DNA from: Terrisporobacter mayombei
Lineage (GTDB): Bacteria; Bacillota; Clostridia; Peptostreptococcales; Peptostreptococcaceae
Length of the DNA: 64,000 bases
Direction: 5' to 3'
Assembly: GCF_014333445.1 (NCBI RefSeq)
Contig: NZ_JACRYU010000014.1
Coordinates: 1 to 64,000, forward strand
Shown here: positions 27,866-36,070 of the stretch, in pieces
How the letters are laid out: each line of letters begins with the position of its first letter
How positions within the stretch are numbered: the stretch's first letter is position 1
Position numbers and translations under genes: made by a program
The notes under the pieces: model-generated
The model's database searches: none
The model's input: only the letters and a program-made list of their open reading frames with translations
Told to the model about the DNA's origin: nothing

Positions 27866-27973
27866 TTAAAGTAGCTTATTTTTTAATTTATTATTTTGAT
27901 TATTTTCTATTCCAAAAGAAGTAGCTGGTTCACTACAACTTCCATTTGATGGACATGAATTATAATCTACCAT
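27866..27973 (-). pseudogene. Duplicated 5' fragment of mrp
   Basis: 35-codon frame whose DNA is about 88% identical by eye to the first ~100 bases of mrp (25954 downward), including upstream bases near the ribosome site. The encoded peptide keeps the NSCPSNGSCSEPATS cysteine region but changes the fourth Cys to Phe, and it stops before the Walker A motif. It lies in the same orientation, 2 kb from the parent, directly after the murJ terminator. The ribosome site has decayed, so it is probably not translated well. Confidence 0.75.
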
Positions 27974-28029
27974 TTGAATTACCTTCGTAGTATATATCTA
28001 TAATTGTTATAAAATGTAATAAAGTATTA

Positions 28030-28767
28030 TTATCTCCCTCCTACTAAATTTAAAAATTTCACAGTCCTATCATTTTTAGGATTTATAAAAATTTCTTCAG
28101 GACTACCTTCTTCTACTATATTACCTCCATCCATAAATATAATCCTATCAGCTATTTCCCTTGCAAATTTCATTTCATGTGTAACAATAATCATAGTAGT
28201 ATGCTTTTTAGCTAAATTTCTTATTACATTTAATACTTCTCCCACAAGTTCAGGATCTAATGCTGAAGTAGGTTCATCAAATAACATAACCTTAGGGTTT
28301 ACTCCCATAGCCCTGGCTATACCTACTCTTTGCTGTTGTCCACCAGATAATCTACTTGGGTATTCATCTTTTTTATCTAGTAATCCAACCTTCTCTAATA
28401 AGTCTTTGGCAATTTTATCAGCTTCCTCTTTACTTTTTCTTTGTGCTATAATTAATGGCTCCATTACATTTTCTAAAGCAGTTTTATTTTTAAATAAGTT
28501 ATAGTTTTGGAATACCATTGATGTATTTTTTCTTAGTTCTTCCACATCTTTATTTTCTATATTTTGCATATCTATATCTATATCATCTAATATAATTCTA
28601 CCTTTATCAGCTTTTTCTAGAAAATTTATACATCTTAATAAAGTCGATTTACCTGTTCCAGATGGACCTATAATTGCTATAACTTCCCCTTTTTTTATAT
28701 CAAGGTTTACACCTTTTAATACTTCTATATTTTCAAATTTTTTATGAATATTAATTAATTTTATCAT
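28030..28767 (-). CDS. Polar/sulfur amino acid ABC transporter ATP-binding protein
   Basis: 245 aa, GlnQ/TcyC/TcyN type. Walker [10 protein letters not shown] (33-41), signature [15 protein letters not shown], Walker [16 protein letters not shown]-loop VTHEM. AGAGGGAGAT precedes the ATG, 10 bases after the aminotransferase gene. The matching lipoprotein and permease are encoded divergently at 31374-32845, so the complete importer is split over two operons sharing one promoter region. Confidence 0.9.
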   Translation of the reverse strand: MIKLINIHKKFENIEVLKGVNLDIKKGEVIAIIGPSGTGKSTLLRCINFLEKADKGRIILDDIDIDMQNIENKDVEELRKNTSMVFQNYNLFKNKTALENVMEPLIIAQRKSKEEADKIAKDLLEKVGLLDKKDEYPSRLSGGQQQRVGIARAMGVNPKVMLFDEPTSALDPELVGEVLNVIRNLAKKHTTMIIVTHEMKFAREIADRIIFMDGGNIVEEGSPEEIFINPKNDRTVKFLNLVGGR

Positions 28768-28777
28768 CTATCTCCCT

Positions 28778-29950
28778 CTATAACTTTGAAATTTCTCTTT
28801 CCATTTTTTCTAATACTGTAGTTAATTTCTTTCTTTGTGTAGCAATATTCATTCTTTGATACTGACCACATTCTTTACCAAATTCATTGCCTTCATTTAA
28901 AATAACTCCGCATTTATGAATCAAAAACTTGCTTAGTTCTTCTTCACTCATACTTAAGTTAGAAAAATCTATCCATAATAAATAAGTACCTTCTGGTCTT
29001 ACAACCTTAAGTTGTGGTAATCTATTTTCTATAAATTTTATAACATACTCTTTGTTTTCTTCTAAATATTCTAATAATTGTACATACCATTCATAACCAT
29101 TTTTATAAGCTTCTTCTTGTGCAATATTTCCTAATATAGAATGACCATAGAAAAATTGATTTTCTGTAAATTTATTATACTTCTCTCTAAGTTCTTTATT
29201 AGAAATCACCATGTTAGCCGTTTGAAATCCTGCTATATTAAAGGTTTTATTAGGAGCTGTACATATTATAGATATATCTTTAAATCTTTCATCTATAGTT
29301 GTAAAAACAGTATGTTTATAACCTTTGTAAACTATATCACTATGTATTTCATCTGAAATAACTAATATGTTATGTTTTAAGCATATGTCACCTAACTGTC
29401 TTAATTCTTCAAAACTCCATACTCTCCCCACTGGATTATGGGGACTGCATAATATTATCATTTTTGTCTTATCTGTAATTTTATTTTCTAAGTCTATAAA
29501 ATCCATCTCATATCTTCCATTTTTTAAAACCAAAGGATTATCTACTACCTTACATCCATTTGTTTCTATAACACTATAAAAATGATGATATACAGGACTT
29601 TGCACAATTATTTCGTCACCTTTATTTGTAAATGCACCAATCGCACGACTAATACCTGGTATTACTCCTGGAGAAAATACTACCCAATCCTTTTTTATAT
29701 CATAATTATGTTGATTTTTCATCCATAATATAAAAGCCTCAAAATATGAATCGGAAGTAATTCCATAACCAAATACACTATGGTTTAATCTATTTTTAAT
29801 TCCATCTACTATACTTTTACTCACTTCAAAATCCATGTCAGCTACCCACATAGGAATGGCATCCTTATTATTAAATTTTTCTTCTAATGTATCCCACTTA
29901 AAGCTACCTGTATTTTTTCTACAAACTTCTTTATCAAAATTATATTTCAT
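28778..29950 (-). CDS. patB: MalY/PatB-family PLP-dependent C-S lyase (cystathionine beta-lyase type)
   Basis: 390 aa, full length. The N-terminal DKEVCRKNTGSFKWDTLEEKF and MWVADMDFEVS motifs are diagnostic of MalY/PatB. The PLP lysine lies in CTAPNKTFNIAGFQ and the phosphate-binding Arg region near the end. These enzymes release a thiol, pyruvate and ammonia from cysteine conjugates or cystathionine. It is in an operon with an M20 deacylase and the ABC ATPase, 11 bases between each, which suggests use of imported sulfur compounds. Confidence 0.88.
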   Translation of the reverse strand: MKYNFDKEVCRKNTGSFKWDTLEEKFNNKDAIPMWVADMDFEVSKSIVDGIKNRLNHSVFGYGITSDSYFEAFILWMKNQHNYDIKKDWVVFSPGVIPGISRAIGAFTNKGDEIIVQSPVYHHFYSVIETNGCKVVDNPLVLKNGRYEMDFIDLENKITDKTKMIILCSPHNPVGRVWSFEELRQLGDICLKHNILVISDEIHSDIVYKGYKHTVFTTIDERFKDISIICTAPNKTFNIAGFQTANMVISNKELREKYNKFTENQFFYGHSILGNIAQEEAYKNGYEWYVQLLEYLEENKEYVIKFIENRLPQLKVVRPEGTYLLWIDFSNLSMSEEELSKFLIHKCGVILNEGNEFGKECGQYQRMNIATQRKKLTTVLEKMEREISKL

Positions 29951-29961
29951 AATTTCACCCC

Positions 29962-31143
29962 TCAGTTCAAATAGTCTATTATAAATTTAGAAAATATACA
30001 TATTGCCTTTTTTATTATTTTTTCATCTATATCAAACTTGCAACTGTGCAATTTATTATTTTGATTTTCTAATGAACATCCAATATATACAAATATTCCA
30101 TCTTTTCTGCTGGAATACTCAGAAAAATCTTCCCCCGTCATAGCAGGATAATGTATAATCCTTATCTTGTCTTCATCAATAATATCTACTGCACTAGTTT
30201 TCATTTGTTTTACTAACTCTTCATTATTAACAACAGGTAAACAAATGCCCCCTAATTCATAGGTAGATTTTCCTCCATATATTTCACATATTTTTTGAGA
30301 TAAAAATTCTATCTCTTTATTAATTCTTAAAACTTCTTCATAAGTAATAGCTCTTACAGTTCCTTCTATTTCACAAATATTAGGTATAGTGCTTCTTGAG
30401 GTTCCTGAATTAAAAGAACAAACTGAAACAACTGTAGGGTTAACAGGATTAGTCCTTCTTGAGATAATTTTTTGTATAGACGAATAAATTTCACATCCTA
30501 TTGATATTGGATCTATACATTCATGAGGATTTGCTCCATGACCTCCTTTACCTTCTATAGTTATTTTAAATGTATTTGTAGATGCCATTGCTACCTTTTG
30601 AGCTATTCCAATTTCACCGCTTTTAATATCAGGCCAACAATGACCTGCCACTACAATATCTACATCTGGATTGCTTAATATACCTCTATTAACCATTTTA
30701 ACAGCTCCACCTATTTCTTCACCTGGTTGAAATACAAATTTTACTTTCCCATAAAATAGATGTTTCACTTTACTAAGTACTATAGCAACACCTAAAGTCC
30801 AAGCCACATGTACATCATGTCCACAAGCATGCATATTATTATTTAATGATTTATAATGTAAATTAGTTTGCTCCTTTATTGGAAGTGCATCCATGTCTCC
30901 TCTAAACATTACTGTTTTTCCTTTTTTATTACTTTTCTTTGTACCTTCTAATATTGCTACTATTCCTGTACCTTCAAGTATCTCTACATCACTAATTCCT
31001 ATTTCATAGAGCTTATTTACTATTATCTTACTAGTTTCAAATTCTTCAAAAGCTAACTCTGGATTTCTATGTATTACTCTTCTAATTTCTACTATGTCAT
31101 TTTCTATCTCATTTGCTATTTTACTTATTTCATCTATAATCAT
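29962..31143 (-). CDS. M20-family amidohydrolase (N-acyl amino acid deacylase)
   Basis: 393 aa. Metal-binding motifs are intact: MHACGHDVHVAWTLG, PGEEIGGAVKMV, GHCWPDI and MTGEDFSEYS. The lid-domain dimer motif GKGGHGANPHECIDP marks the aminoacylase/carboxypeptidase M20D group (YxeP, HipO-like). It should remove acyl groups from N-acyl amino acids. First gene of the operon; start ATG 31143 behind GGGGAG. With the C-S lyase it could process N-acetyl-cysteine conjugates. Confidence 0.87.
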   Translation of the reverse strand: MIIDEISKIANEIENDIVEIRRVIHRNPELAFEEFETSKIIVNKLYEIGISDVEILEGTGIVAILEGTKKSNKKGKTVMFRGDMDALPIKEQTNLHYKSLNNNMHACGHDVHVAWTLGVAIVLSKVKHLFYGKVKFVFQPGEEIGGAVKMVNRGILSNPDVDIVVAGHCWPDIKSGEIGIAQKVAMASTNTFKITIEGKGGHGANPHECIDPISIGCEIYSSIQKIISRRTNPVNPTVVSVCSFNSGTSRSTIPNICEIEGTVRAITYEEVLRINKEIEFLSQKICEIYGGKSTYELGGICLPVVNNEELVKQMKTSAVDIIDEDKIRIIHYPAMTGEDFSEYSSRKDGIFVYIGCSLENQNNKLHSCKFDIDEKIIKKAICIFSKFIIDYLN

Positions 31144-31298
31144 ATTCAAACTCCCCATAATAGTTTCATATCAATTCTATCTCTTATATACAATTAAAAT
31201 TAGTAATAAGTCAATACTTTCCAGTTATCATAGAAATATTTAATAAATTATTCTTTTTTATTAAATATTTCTATTTTACTTACCAATTATTACTATGT

Positions 31299-31324
31299 TA
31301 TACTATGAACAAAATTCAGAATTT
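31299..31324 (+). promoter_or_regulatory. Promoter and palindromic operator of the transporter operon
   Basis: -10-like TATACT (31299-31304) followed 7 bases later by the perfect palindrome AAATTC-A-GAATTT (31312-31324), in the place of the transcript start. A repressor binding there would shut off 31374-32845. The regulator is unknown; I see no close CodY match. Confidence 0.45.
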
Positions 31325-31373
31325 AATATAATATAGGGAATATTATCGAATTTAATGTATTTAGGAGGAGAAT

Positions 31374-32177
31374 ATGAAAAGAGTAAAAATATTAATTATG
31401 ACATTAGTTTCTATCATGTTATTAACAGGGTGTTCTTCAAGCAAAAATAATGAGAATCTTACTAGTGAAGAAAGTCAAACTGTTAGGGTAGCAACATCTG
31501 GAACATATTATCCATTTGGATTCCAAAAAAACGGGGAATTAAAAGGATTCGAAGTGGATTTTTGGAATGAGTATTCAAAACGTACAGGAGATAAAGTAGA
31601 GTGGATACTTGCAGACTTCAGTGGATTATTTGGACTACTTGACTCAGATAAAGCAGATGTAATTTCAGCTCAACTTACTCCAACAGATGAAAGAAAAGAA
31701 AAATATTATTTTACAAATCCATATAACTATAGTGGAACTAATATAGTAGTTAGAGAAGATGATGATAATATAAAATCTTTAGAGAATTTAGTTGGGAAAA
31801 AAGTTGGTATCGGTACAGGTGCTGTTGCAAATGAAATAGTTAAAGAAAAATATCCAAATAATGAAATAGAGATAGTTAACTACTCAAGTGCTACTTTAAA
31901 AGGAAATTATCAAGACTTAGAAATGGGTAGACTAGATGCAGTTATTGCTCAAGATGTAGAAGCATTAATTGCTATTAAAGAAGATAATTTAAAATTAAAA
32001 CTAGTAGAAAAACCAATTCAATTTGGTGAAGTTGCCTTCCCTGTTCAAAAAAATGAAAAAGGTAAAGCACTTGCTGATAAAGTAAATACAGTCATAAAAG
32101 AAATGCAAGAAGATGGAACATTGACTAAGTTATCAGAAAAATGGCTTGGTTATGATATAACTAAGGAAGCTAAATAA
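31374..32177 (+). CDS. Amino acid ABC transporter substrate-binding lipoprotein
   Basis: 267 aa. The lipoprotein signal ends LLTGC with lipidation at Cys20. Family-3 solute-binding fold: VRVATSGTYYPFGFQKNGEL, GFEVDFWNEYSKRTG, ADFSGLFGLLDSDKADVISAQLTPTDER. This is TcyA/TcyJ-like, favouring cystine or related sulfur amino acids. GGAGGAG before the ATG; its stop overlaps the permease start by one base. The M20/C-S lyase context supports a sulfur substrate. Confidence 0.88.
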   Translation: MKRVKILIMTLVSIMLLTGCSSSKNNENLTSEESQTVRVATSGTYYPFGFQKNGELKGFEVDFWNEYSKRTGDKVEWILADFSGLFGLLDSDKADVISAQLTPTDERKEKYYFTNPYNYSGTNIVVREDDDNIKSLENLVGKKVGIGTGAVANEIVKEKYPNNEIEIVNYSSATLKGNYQDLEMGRLDAVIAQDVEALIAIKEDNLKLKLVEKPIQFGEVAFPVQKNEKGKALADKVNTVIKEMQEDGTLTKLSEKWLGYDITKEAK

Positions 32178-32845
32178 TGAGTGGAATAGAACTTTCATAT
32201 TCATTTAAAGCTATTCCATTATTATTAGATGGTCTTGGAACAACTTTATTAATATCAACTATATCATTTTTTATAGCCATACTAATAGGTACTTTATTAG
32301 CACTGTTTACACATTTTAAAGTAAAAATATTACGTACTTTTACTAAAGTTTATATATCATTTTTTAGAGGTACACCTTTAATGGTTCAAATATTTTTATT
32401 TTATTTTGGATTACCTAAGATAATACCAATAATGAAAACTTGCTCTCCATATACAGCACTTATAACTTGTTTGGGGTTAAATTCTGCAGCTTATATCTGT
32501 GAAATAATAAGAGGGGCAATTAATAGTATAGATAAAGGACAATATGATGCATGTAAAGCCTTTGGATTAACAAAATTTCAAAGTATGACAAGAATTATTT
32601 TACCTCAAGCTTTAATTCCTGCTATACCACCTATTGCAAGCTCTCTTGTAGATATTATAAAGGGTTCTTCTTTAGGTCTTACTATTGGTGTACTAGATAT
32701 AATGGGAATAGCTCAAGTGGAAGCTGCTTCAAATTTTAAATATTTTGAAGTTTATATTGCAGCTATATCTATTTATTGGATATTATCAATATTTTTAAAT
32801 ATGATACAAAATAAATTAGAGGTGCGTGCAAATAAATTCTATTAA
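32177..32845 (+). CDS. Amino acid ABC transporter permease
   Basis: 222 aa, HisM/TcyB type with about five helices. The conserved EAA loop for contacting the ATPase is present (GAINSIDKGQYDACKAFGLT, IILPQALIPAIPPIASS). Translationally coupled to the binding protein (TAATG). It works with the ATPase encoded at 28030-28767. Confidence 0.9.
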   Translation: MSGIELSYSFKAIPLLLDGLGTTLLISTISFFIAILIGTLLALFTHFKVKILRTFTKVYISFFRGTPLMVQIFLFYFGLPKIIPIMKTCSPYTALITCLGLNSAAYICEIIRGAINSIDKGQYDACKAFGLTKFQSMTRIILPQALIPAIPPIASSLVDIIKGSSLGLTIGVLDIMGIAQVEAASNFKYFEVYIAAISIYWILSIFLNMIQNKLEVRANKFY

Positions 32846-32874
32846 AAAGAATCACCCTTTATAGGTGATTCTTT
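32846..32874 (+). terminator. Terminator of the transporter operon
   Basis: AAAGAATCACC / GGTGATTCTTT with a 7-base loop, just after the permease stop; it may also serve the convergent hemolysin III gene. Confidence 0.8.
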
Positions 32875-32888
32875 CTTTATTTTTTCAT

Positions 32889-33536
32889 TTATATTACGTA
32901 CTTATATACAGATATAAAGTGACATAAACTCCCTAAAAGAATGAAAATATGGAATATTTCATGAAATCCTAAATTTTTAAATTTAATAGCTTTTGGCTTA
33001 AGTCCATATATCACAGCTCCTATCGTATAAAACACTCCACCTAATACTAATAAAAGCATTCCTCCAAATGATATTGAGTTATAAAGTGGTTTCATTATAA
33101 ATATAGCAATCCAGCCCATTCCTATATAAACACAAGTAGATATCCACCTAGGACATTTAAACCAAATCATTTTAAATAGCACACCACATACTGCTATAGT
33201 AGCTATTATGCTAAATAAAATCCATCCTCTAGGTCCTTGTAATGCAATCAAACAAAATGGAGTGTAAGATCCTGCTATAAGAATAAAAATCATAGAATGA
33301 TCTATTCTTCTTAAAAAAGCAATTACCTTATCTGATGCAATAACTAAGTGATATGTCGCTGATGCAGCATATAGCAATATTAAACTTACTCCAAATATAA
33401 TTACCGCAGTTATATCAACAGTTGATGGATTATTTAACGTAGTTTTTATAACTAATGCTAATAAACCAGCAAAAGAAAGAATAGCACCACCTAAATGTGT
33501 AAATCCGTTTATAGGTTCTCTCACATATGTGCTCAT
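32889..33536 (-). CDS. trhA: Hemolysin III / TrhA-family (PAQR-like) membrane protein
   Basis: 215 aa, seven helices. Typical motifs: REPINGFTHLGGAILSFAGL, SATYHL, RRIDHSMIFILIAGSYTPF and the C-terminal HEIFHIFILLGSLCHF, whose Ser/Asp/His residues form the probable zinc site of the CREST superfamily. The role is membrane homeostasis in some bacteria; haemolysis is an old label. A GC-rich palindrome lies upstream (33610-33625). Confidence 0.88.
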   Translation of the reverse strand: MSTYVREPINGFTHLGGAILSFAGLLALVIKTTLNNPSTVDITAVIIFGVSLILLYAASATYHLVIASDKVIAFLRRIDHSMIFILIAGSYTPFCLIALQGPRGWILFSIIATIAVCGVLFKMIWFKCPRWISTCVYIGMGWIAIFIMKPLYNSISFGGMLLLVLGGVFYTIGAVIYGLKPKAIKFKNLGFHEIFHIFILLGSLCHFISVYKYVI

Positions 33537-33609
33537 AAAACCCCTCCCTGTATAAATATTATTTAACTAAATCAACAGCATTATTAATCTATATTTTTTG
33601 TAATTTTAG

Positions 33610-33625
33610 TCGGTCAAGCGACCGA
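33610..33625. promoter_or_regulatory. TetR-like palindromic operator upstream of the hemolysin III gene
   Basis: TCGGTC-AAGC-GACCGA is a perfect 6-base dyad, far more GC-rich than its surroundings, about 75 bases before the trhA-like start. The CGGTC/GACCG form is common for TetR/AcrR repressors. No tetR gene is adjacent. The remainder of this 391-base gap (33537-33927) contains only AT-rich sequence and the terminator of the ArAE gene. Confidence 0.5.
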
Positions 33626-33871
33626 TTATATTTTAATTTTATCTTCCTTAAATCTAAAAGTCAACCCAGAAATAAGTGTTTTATTTGTTTTAAATCACTA
33701 TACTTAGCATGCATACACATTTAAATGATAAATTATTATTTTTTATAATAGATTTATTTCACTTAATTTGAAATTTTAGATGATTAACATTGGATAATTA
33801 AGTCTATAAAATAAGGTTCATTTTCTTGTGATAACTGGTAATAATTTAAATAATTAAACTGAGATAAATAA

Positions 33872-33912
33872 TAAAGAGCTTTAGCCATCATTAAATTGCT
33901 AAAGCCCTTTTT
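33872..33912 (-). terminator. Terminator of the second ArAE gene
   Basis: AAAG-GCTTTAGC-type stem (GCTTTAGC / GCTAAAGC) with a 12-base loop and flanking A/T runs. Confidence 0.75.
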
Positions 33913-33927
33913 ATATTTAGTTTGTCA

Positions 33928-34830
33928 TTATACTATCTTTTGTTCATTATTTTCACTTTGACTTTCATCTATTTCATGAATTTCATTTATATTGTCTATT
34001 ATTTCACTTATATGATAATTATAAACTGTACTCACGTTATCCTTAACATACTTACCATCAGACAATTCATCACATATACTTTTAGACTTAAGATAATTCT
34101 CTTTACTTAAATAGCATTTGTCCTTCATTTGTTCTAAAATTTGGAGATGTAGATATATTTGCCTACACTTTTTTATAACTATATTTATTTCGTTATTATT
34201 AGCTTCATCATTGCTATATTCTAATTCTTCTAAAAAGTTTTTGTATAATCCTTCTAATTTTGTAATCTCATTTTTTAAAGAAGATATGTCACCATGAGCA
34301 CCTTTTTCCACTTCAGCTTTTAACAGCTTGATAGATGTACTTTCTATTATTCTGATTTCTTTATAAATACTATTTAAATAATCTGGTCTATATATATAAT
34401 AATTAACTGCCACACCAATTAATACTCCTATGGAAGTATCTATGATTCTATTTATAGAGTAATCTATTGGATTATTATTCCCTATACTTAAATATATTGC
34501 ACAATATACTACACAAGCAATAGTTATAGATTTATTTATTTTTAGTAAATTACAAATATATATAGTTGCAATTATACCTAAACAAGATAGTATAGGATCT
34601 CCAGGATTAATAAGCACAAATAAAAATCCCATTAACCCTCCTATAAAAGTACCTTTTAGTCTATTTAAACCTACTGTTAAAGAACCTTTAACAGTAGTTT
34701 GCATACTTACTATACAAGCTGTTGCTGCAAAAAATGAATTGTCTACTATGTTAAAATATCCAGCTAAAGCACATATCATAACACCTATGCCTGTTTTTAT
34801 ATTTCTCATTCCAGGTTTTTGTAGTTTCAA
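33928..34830 (-). CDS. Aromatic acid exporter (ArAE_1/FUSC-like) family protein
   Basis: 300 aa. N-terminal membrane half (PGMRNIKTGIGVMICALAGYF, SFFAATACIVSMQTTVKGSL, GLNRLKGTFIGGLMGFLF) and a C-terminal helical domain rich in Glu/Lys. The best start is TTG at 34828-34830, with GGGGGAG 10 bases upstream; no ATG exists there and the farther upstream frame overlaps the ribosome site. A distant paralogue lies at 11335-12315. Substrate unknown. Confidence 0.78.
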   Translation of the reverse strand: MKLQKPGMRNIKTGIGVMICALAGYFNIVDNSFFAATACIVSMQTTVKGSLTVGLNRLKGTFIGGLMGFLFVLINPGDPILSCLGIIATIYICNLLKINKSITIACVVYCAIYLSIGNNNPIDYSINRIIDTSIGVLIGVAVNYYIYRPDYLNSIYKEIRIIESTSIKLLKAEVEKGAHGDISSLKNEITKLEGLYKNFLEELEYSNDEANNNEINIVIKKCRQIYLHLQILEQMKDKCYLSKENYLKSKSICDELSDGKYVKDNVSTVYNYHISEIIDNINEIHEIDESQSENNEQKIV

Positions 34831-35047
34831 ATTTATCACTCTCCCCCAATTAATAATACCATAAATTTTTAGCACTTTATCATATCATTAATATAAAAAA
34901 ATTAACCTTAAGAAAATTTAAGATTCAATATATATAATCAAATTTATATTTTTTTATTAATTTATTAGATATATGTAGAAAAATCAAATTAACTTAGAGA
35001 AAGCTTAAAATAATATTTGAGATATATGAATACGAGTAGTAATAATA

Positions 35048-35075
35048 AAAGCCTTGTTAAATTTAACAAGGCTTT
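35048..35075 (-). terminator. Terminator of the nrdEF operon
   Basis: AAAGCCTTGTTAAA / TTTAACAAGGCTTT perfect dyad directly after the nrdF stop. Confidence 0.85.
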
Positions 35076-35086
35076 ATATCATATCT

Positions 35087-36058
35087 TTAAATTATAAAAT
35101 CTTCATCTTCTAATTCTTCATAGACACCTTTTTGATATCCATTACCTTTAGTCGAGAAGAAATCGTGTGTTTTTGTTTCAGTGCTTAAACCATTTAATAC
35201 TATTGGATTTATATCATCAACTTTATAGAAATCTTCAAAACCTAAATTTTCTAAAGCTCTATTTGCATTATATTTTAAGAAATTTATAACTTCTTCTTCT
35301 AGTCCACTATCATTATAAATTAAATAAGTATATTCCATTTCATTTTCCATAAGGGCATTAAAAATACTATACATTTTATTTTTTAATTCTTCTTGTTCTT
35401 CTAAATCAAATGAAGAATACATTTCTTGTGCAAGAAGACCTATATATTTTCCATGTAGTGATTCATCTCTTAGAATAAGTGATATTATCTCCCCACTTGC
35501 TACCATCTTTCCTTGCCCAGCTAAGAATAGTGGATAGAAAAATCCTGAGTAGAATAAGAAACTCTCTAAAAATACACTAGTCACCATAGATAAATATAAA
35601 CTTTTCTTATCTGTAGTATTTTCATATTGTTGTAAAATTAAGTCAGCTTTTCTTTGTAAAGTTTTTTCACTTTCTATCCAGTTAAATAGCTCATCTATGT
35701 CTCTATTAGAAAGTAGTGTTGTAAATATAGAAGAATAACTTTTTGCATGTATTTCTTCCATAGTTCCCATAAATGATAGTACTGCTTTTCTTTGTAAATT
35801 ATCAGTCAAGCTCATCATTGATGGGATTCCATTGTTACCTTGCTTAGTATCTAATAGTGTTAAACCCGCTAGAACTTTTTTATATAAATCTTTTTCTCTT
35901 TCACTTAATTCATTCCAAACTTTAAGATCTTTAGACACTGAAATTTCTTCTGGTAGCCAAAATTGTTTTACGTTCTGGTCCCAAAAAACTTGAGTAAAAT
36001 TATCATCTTCTTTATTCCAGTTAACTGCTTTGTGTATTTTATTTAATGTAAATGTCAT
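35087..36058 (-). CDS. nrdF: Class I ribonucleotide reductase, small (beta) subunit
   Basis: 323 aa. Diiron/dimanganese carboxylate ligands in the usual spots (EREKDLYKKVLAGLTLLD, MGTMEEIHAKSYSSIF, LRDESLHGKYIGLL) and the N-terminal NWNKEDDNFTQVFWDQN. Length and motifs fit class Ib NrdF. It generates the radical passed to NrdE. The C-terminal tail ends YEELEDEDFII, for docking to the large subunit. Twelve bases after nrdE. Confidence 0.9.
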   Translation of the reverse strand: MTFTLNKIHKAVNWNKEDDNFTQVFWDQNVKQFWLPEEISVSKDLKVWNELSEREKDLYKKVLAGLTLLDTKQGNNGIPSMMSLTDNLQRKAVLSFMGTMEEIHAKSYSSIFTTLLSNRDIDELFNWIESEKTLQRKADLILQQYENTTDKKSLYLSMVTSVFLESFLFYSGFFYPLFLAGQGKMVASGEIISLILRDESLHGKYIGLLAQEMYSSFDLEEQEELKNKMYSIFNALMENEMEYTYLIYNDSGLEEEVINFLKYNANRALENLGFEDFYKVDDINPIVLNGLSTETKTHDFFSTKGNGYQKGVYEELEDEDFII

Positions 36059-36070
36059 AATTTCATCTCC

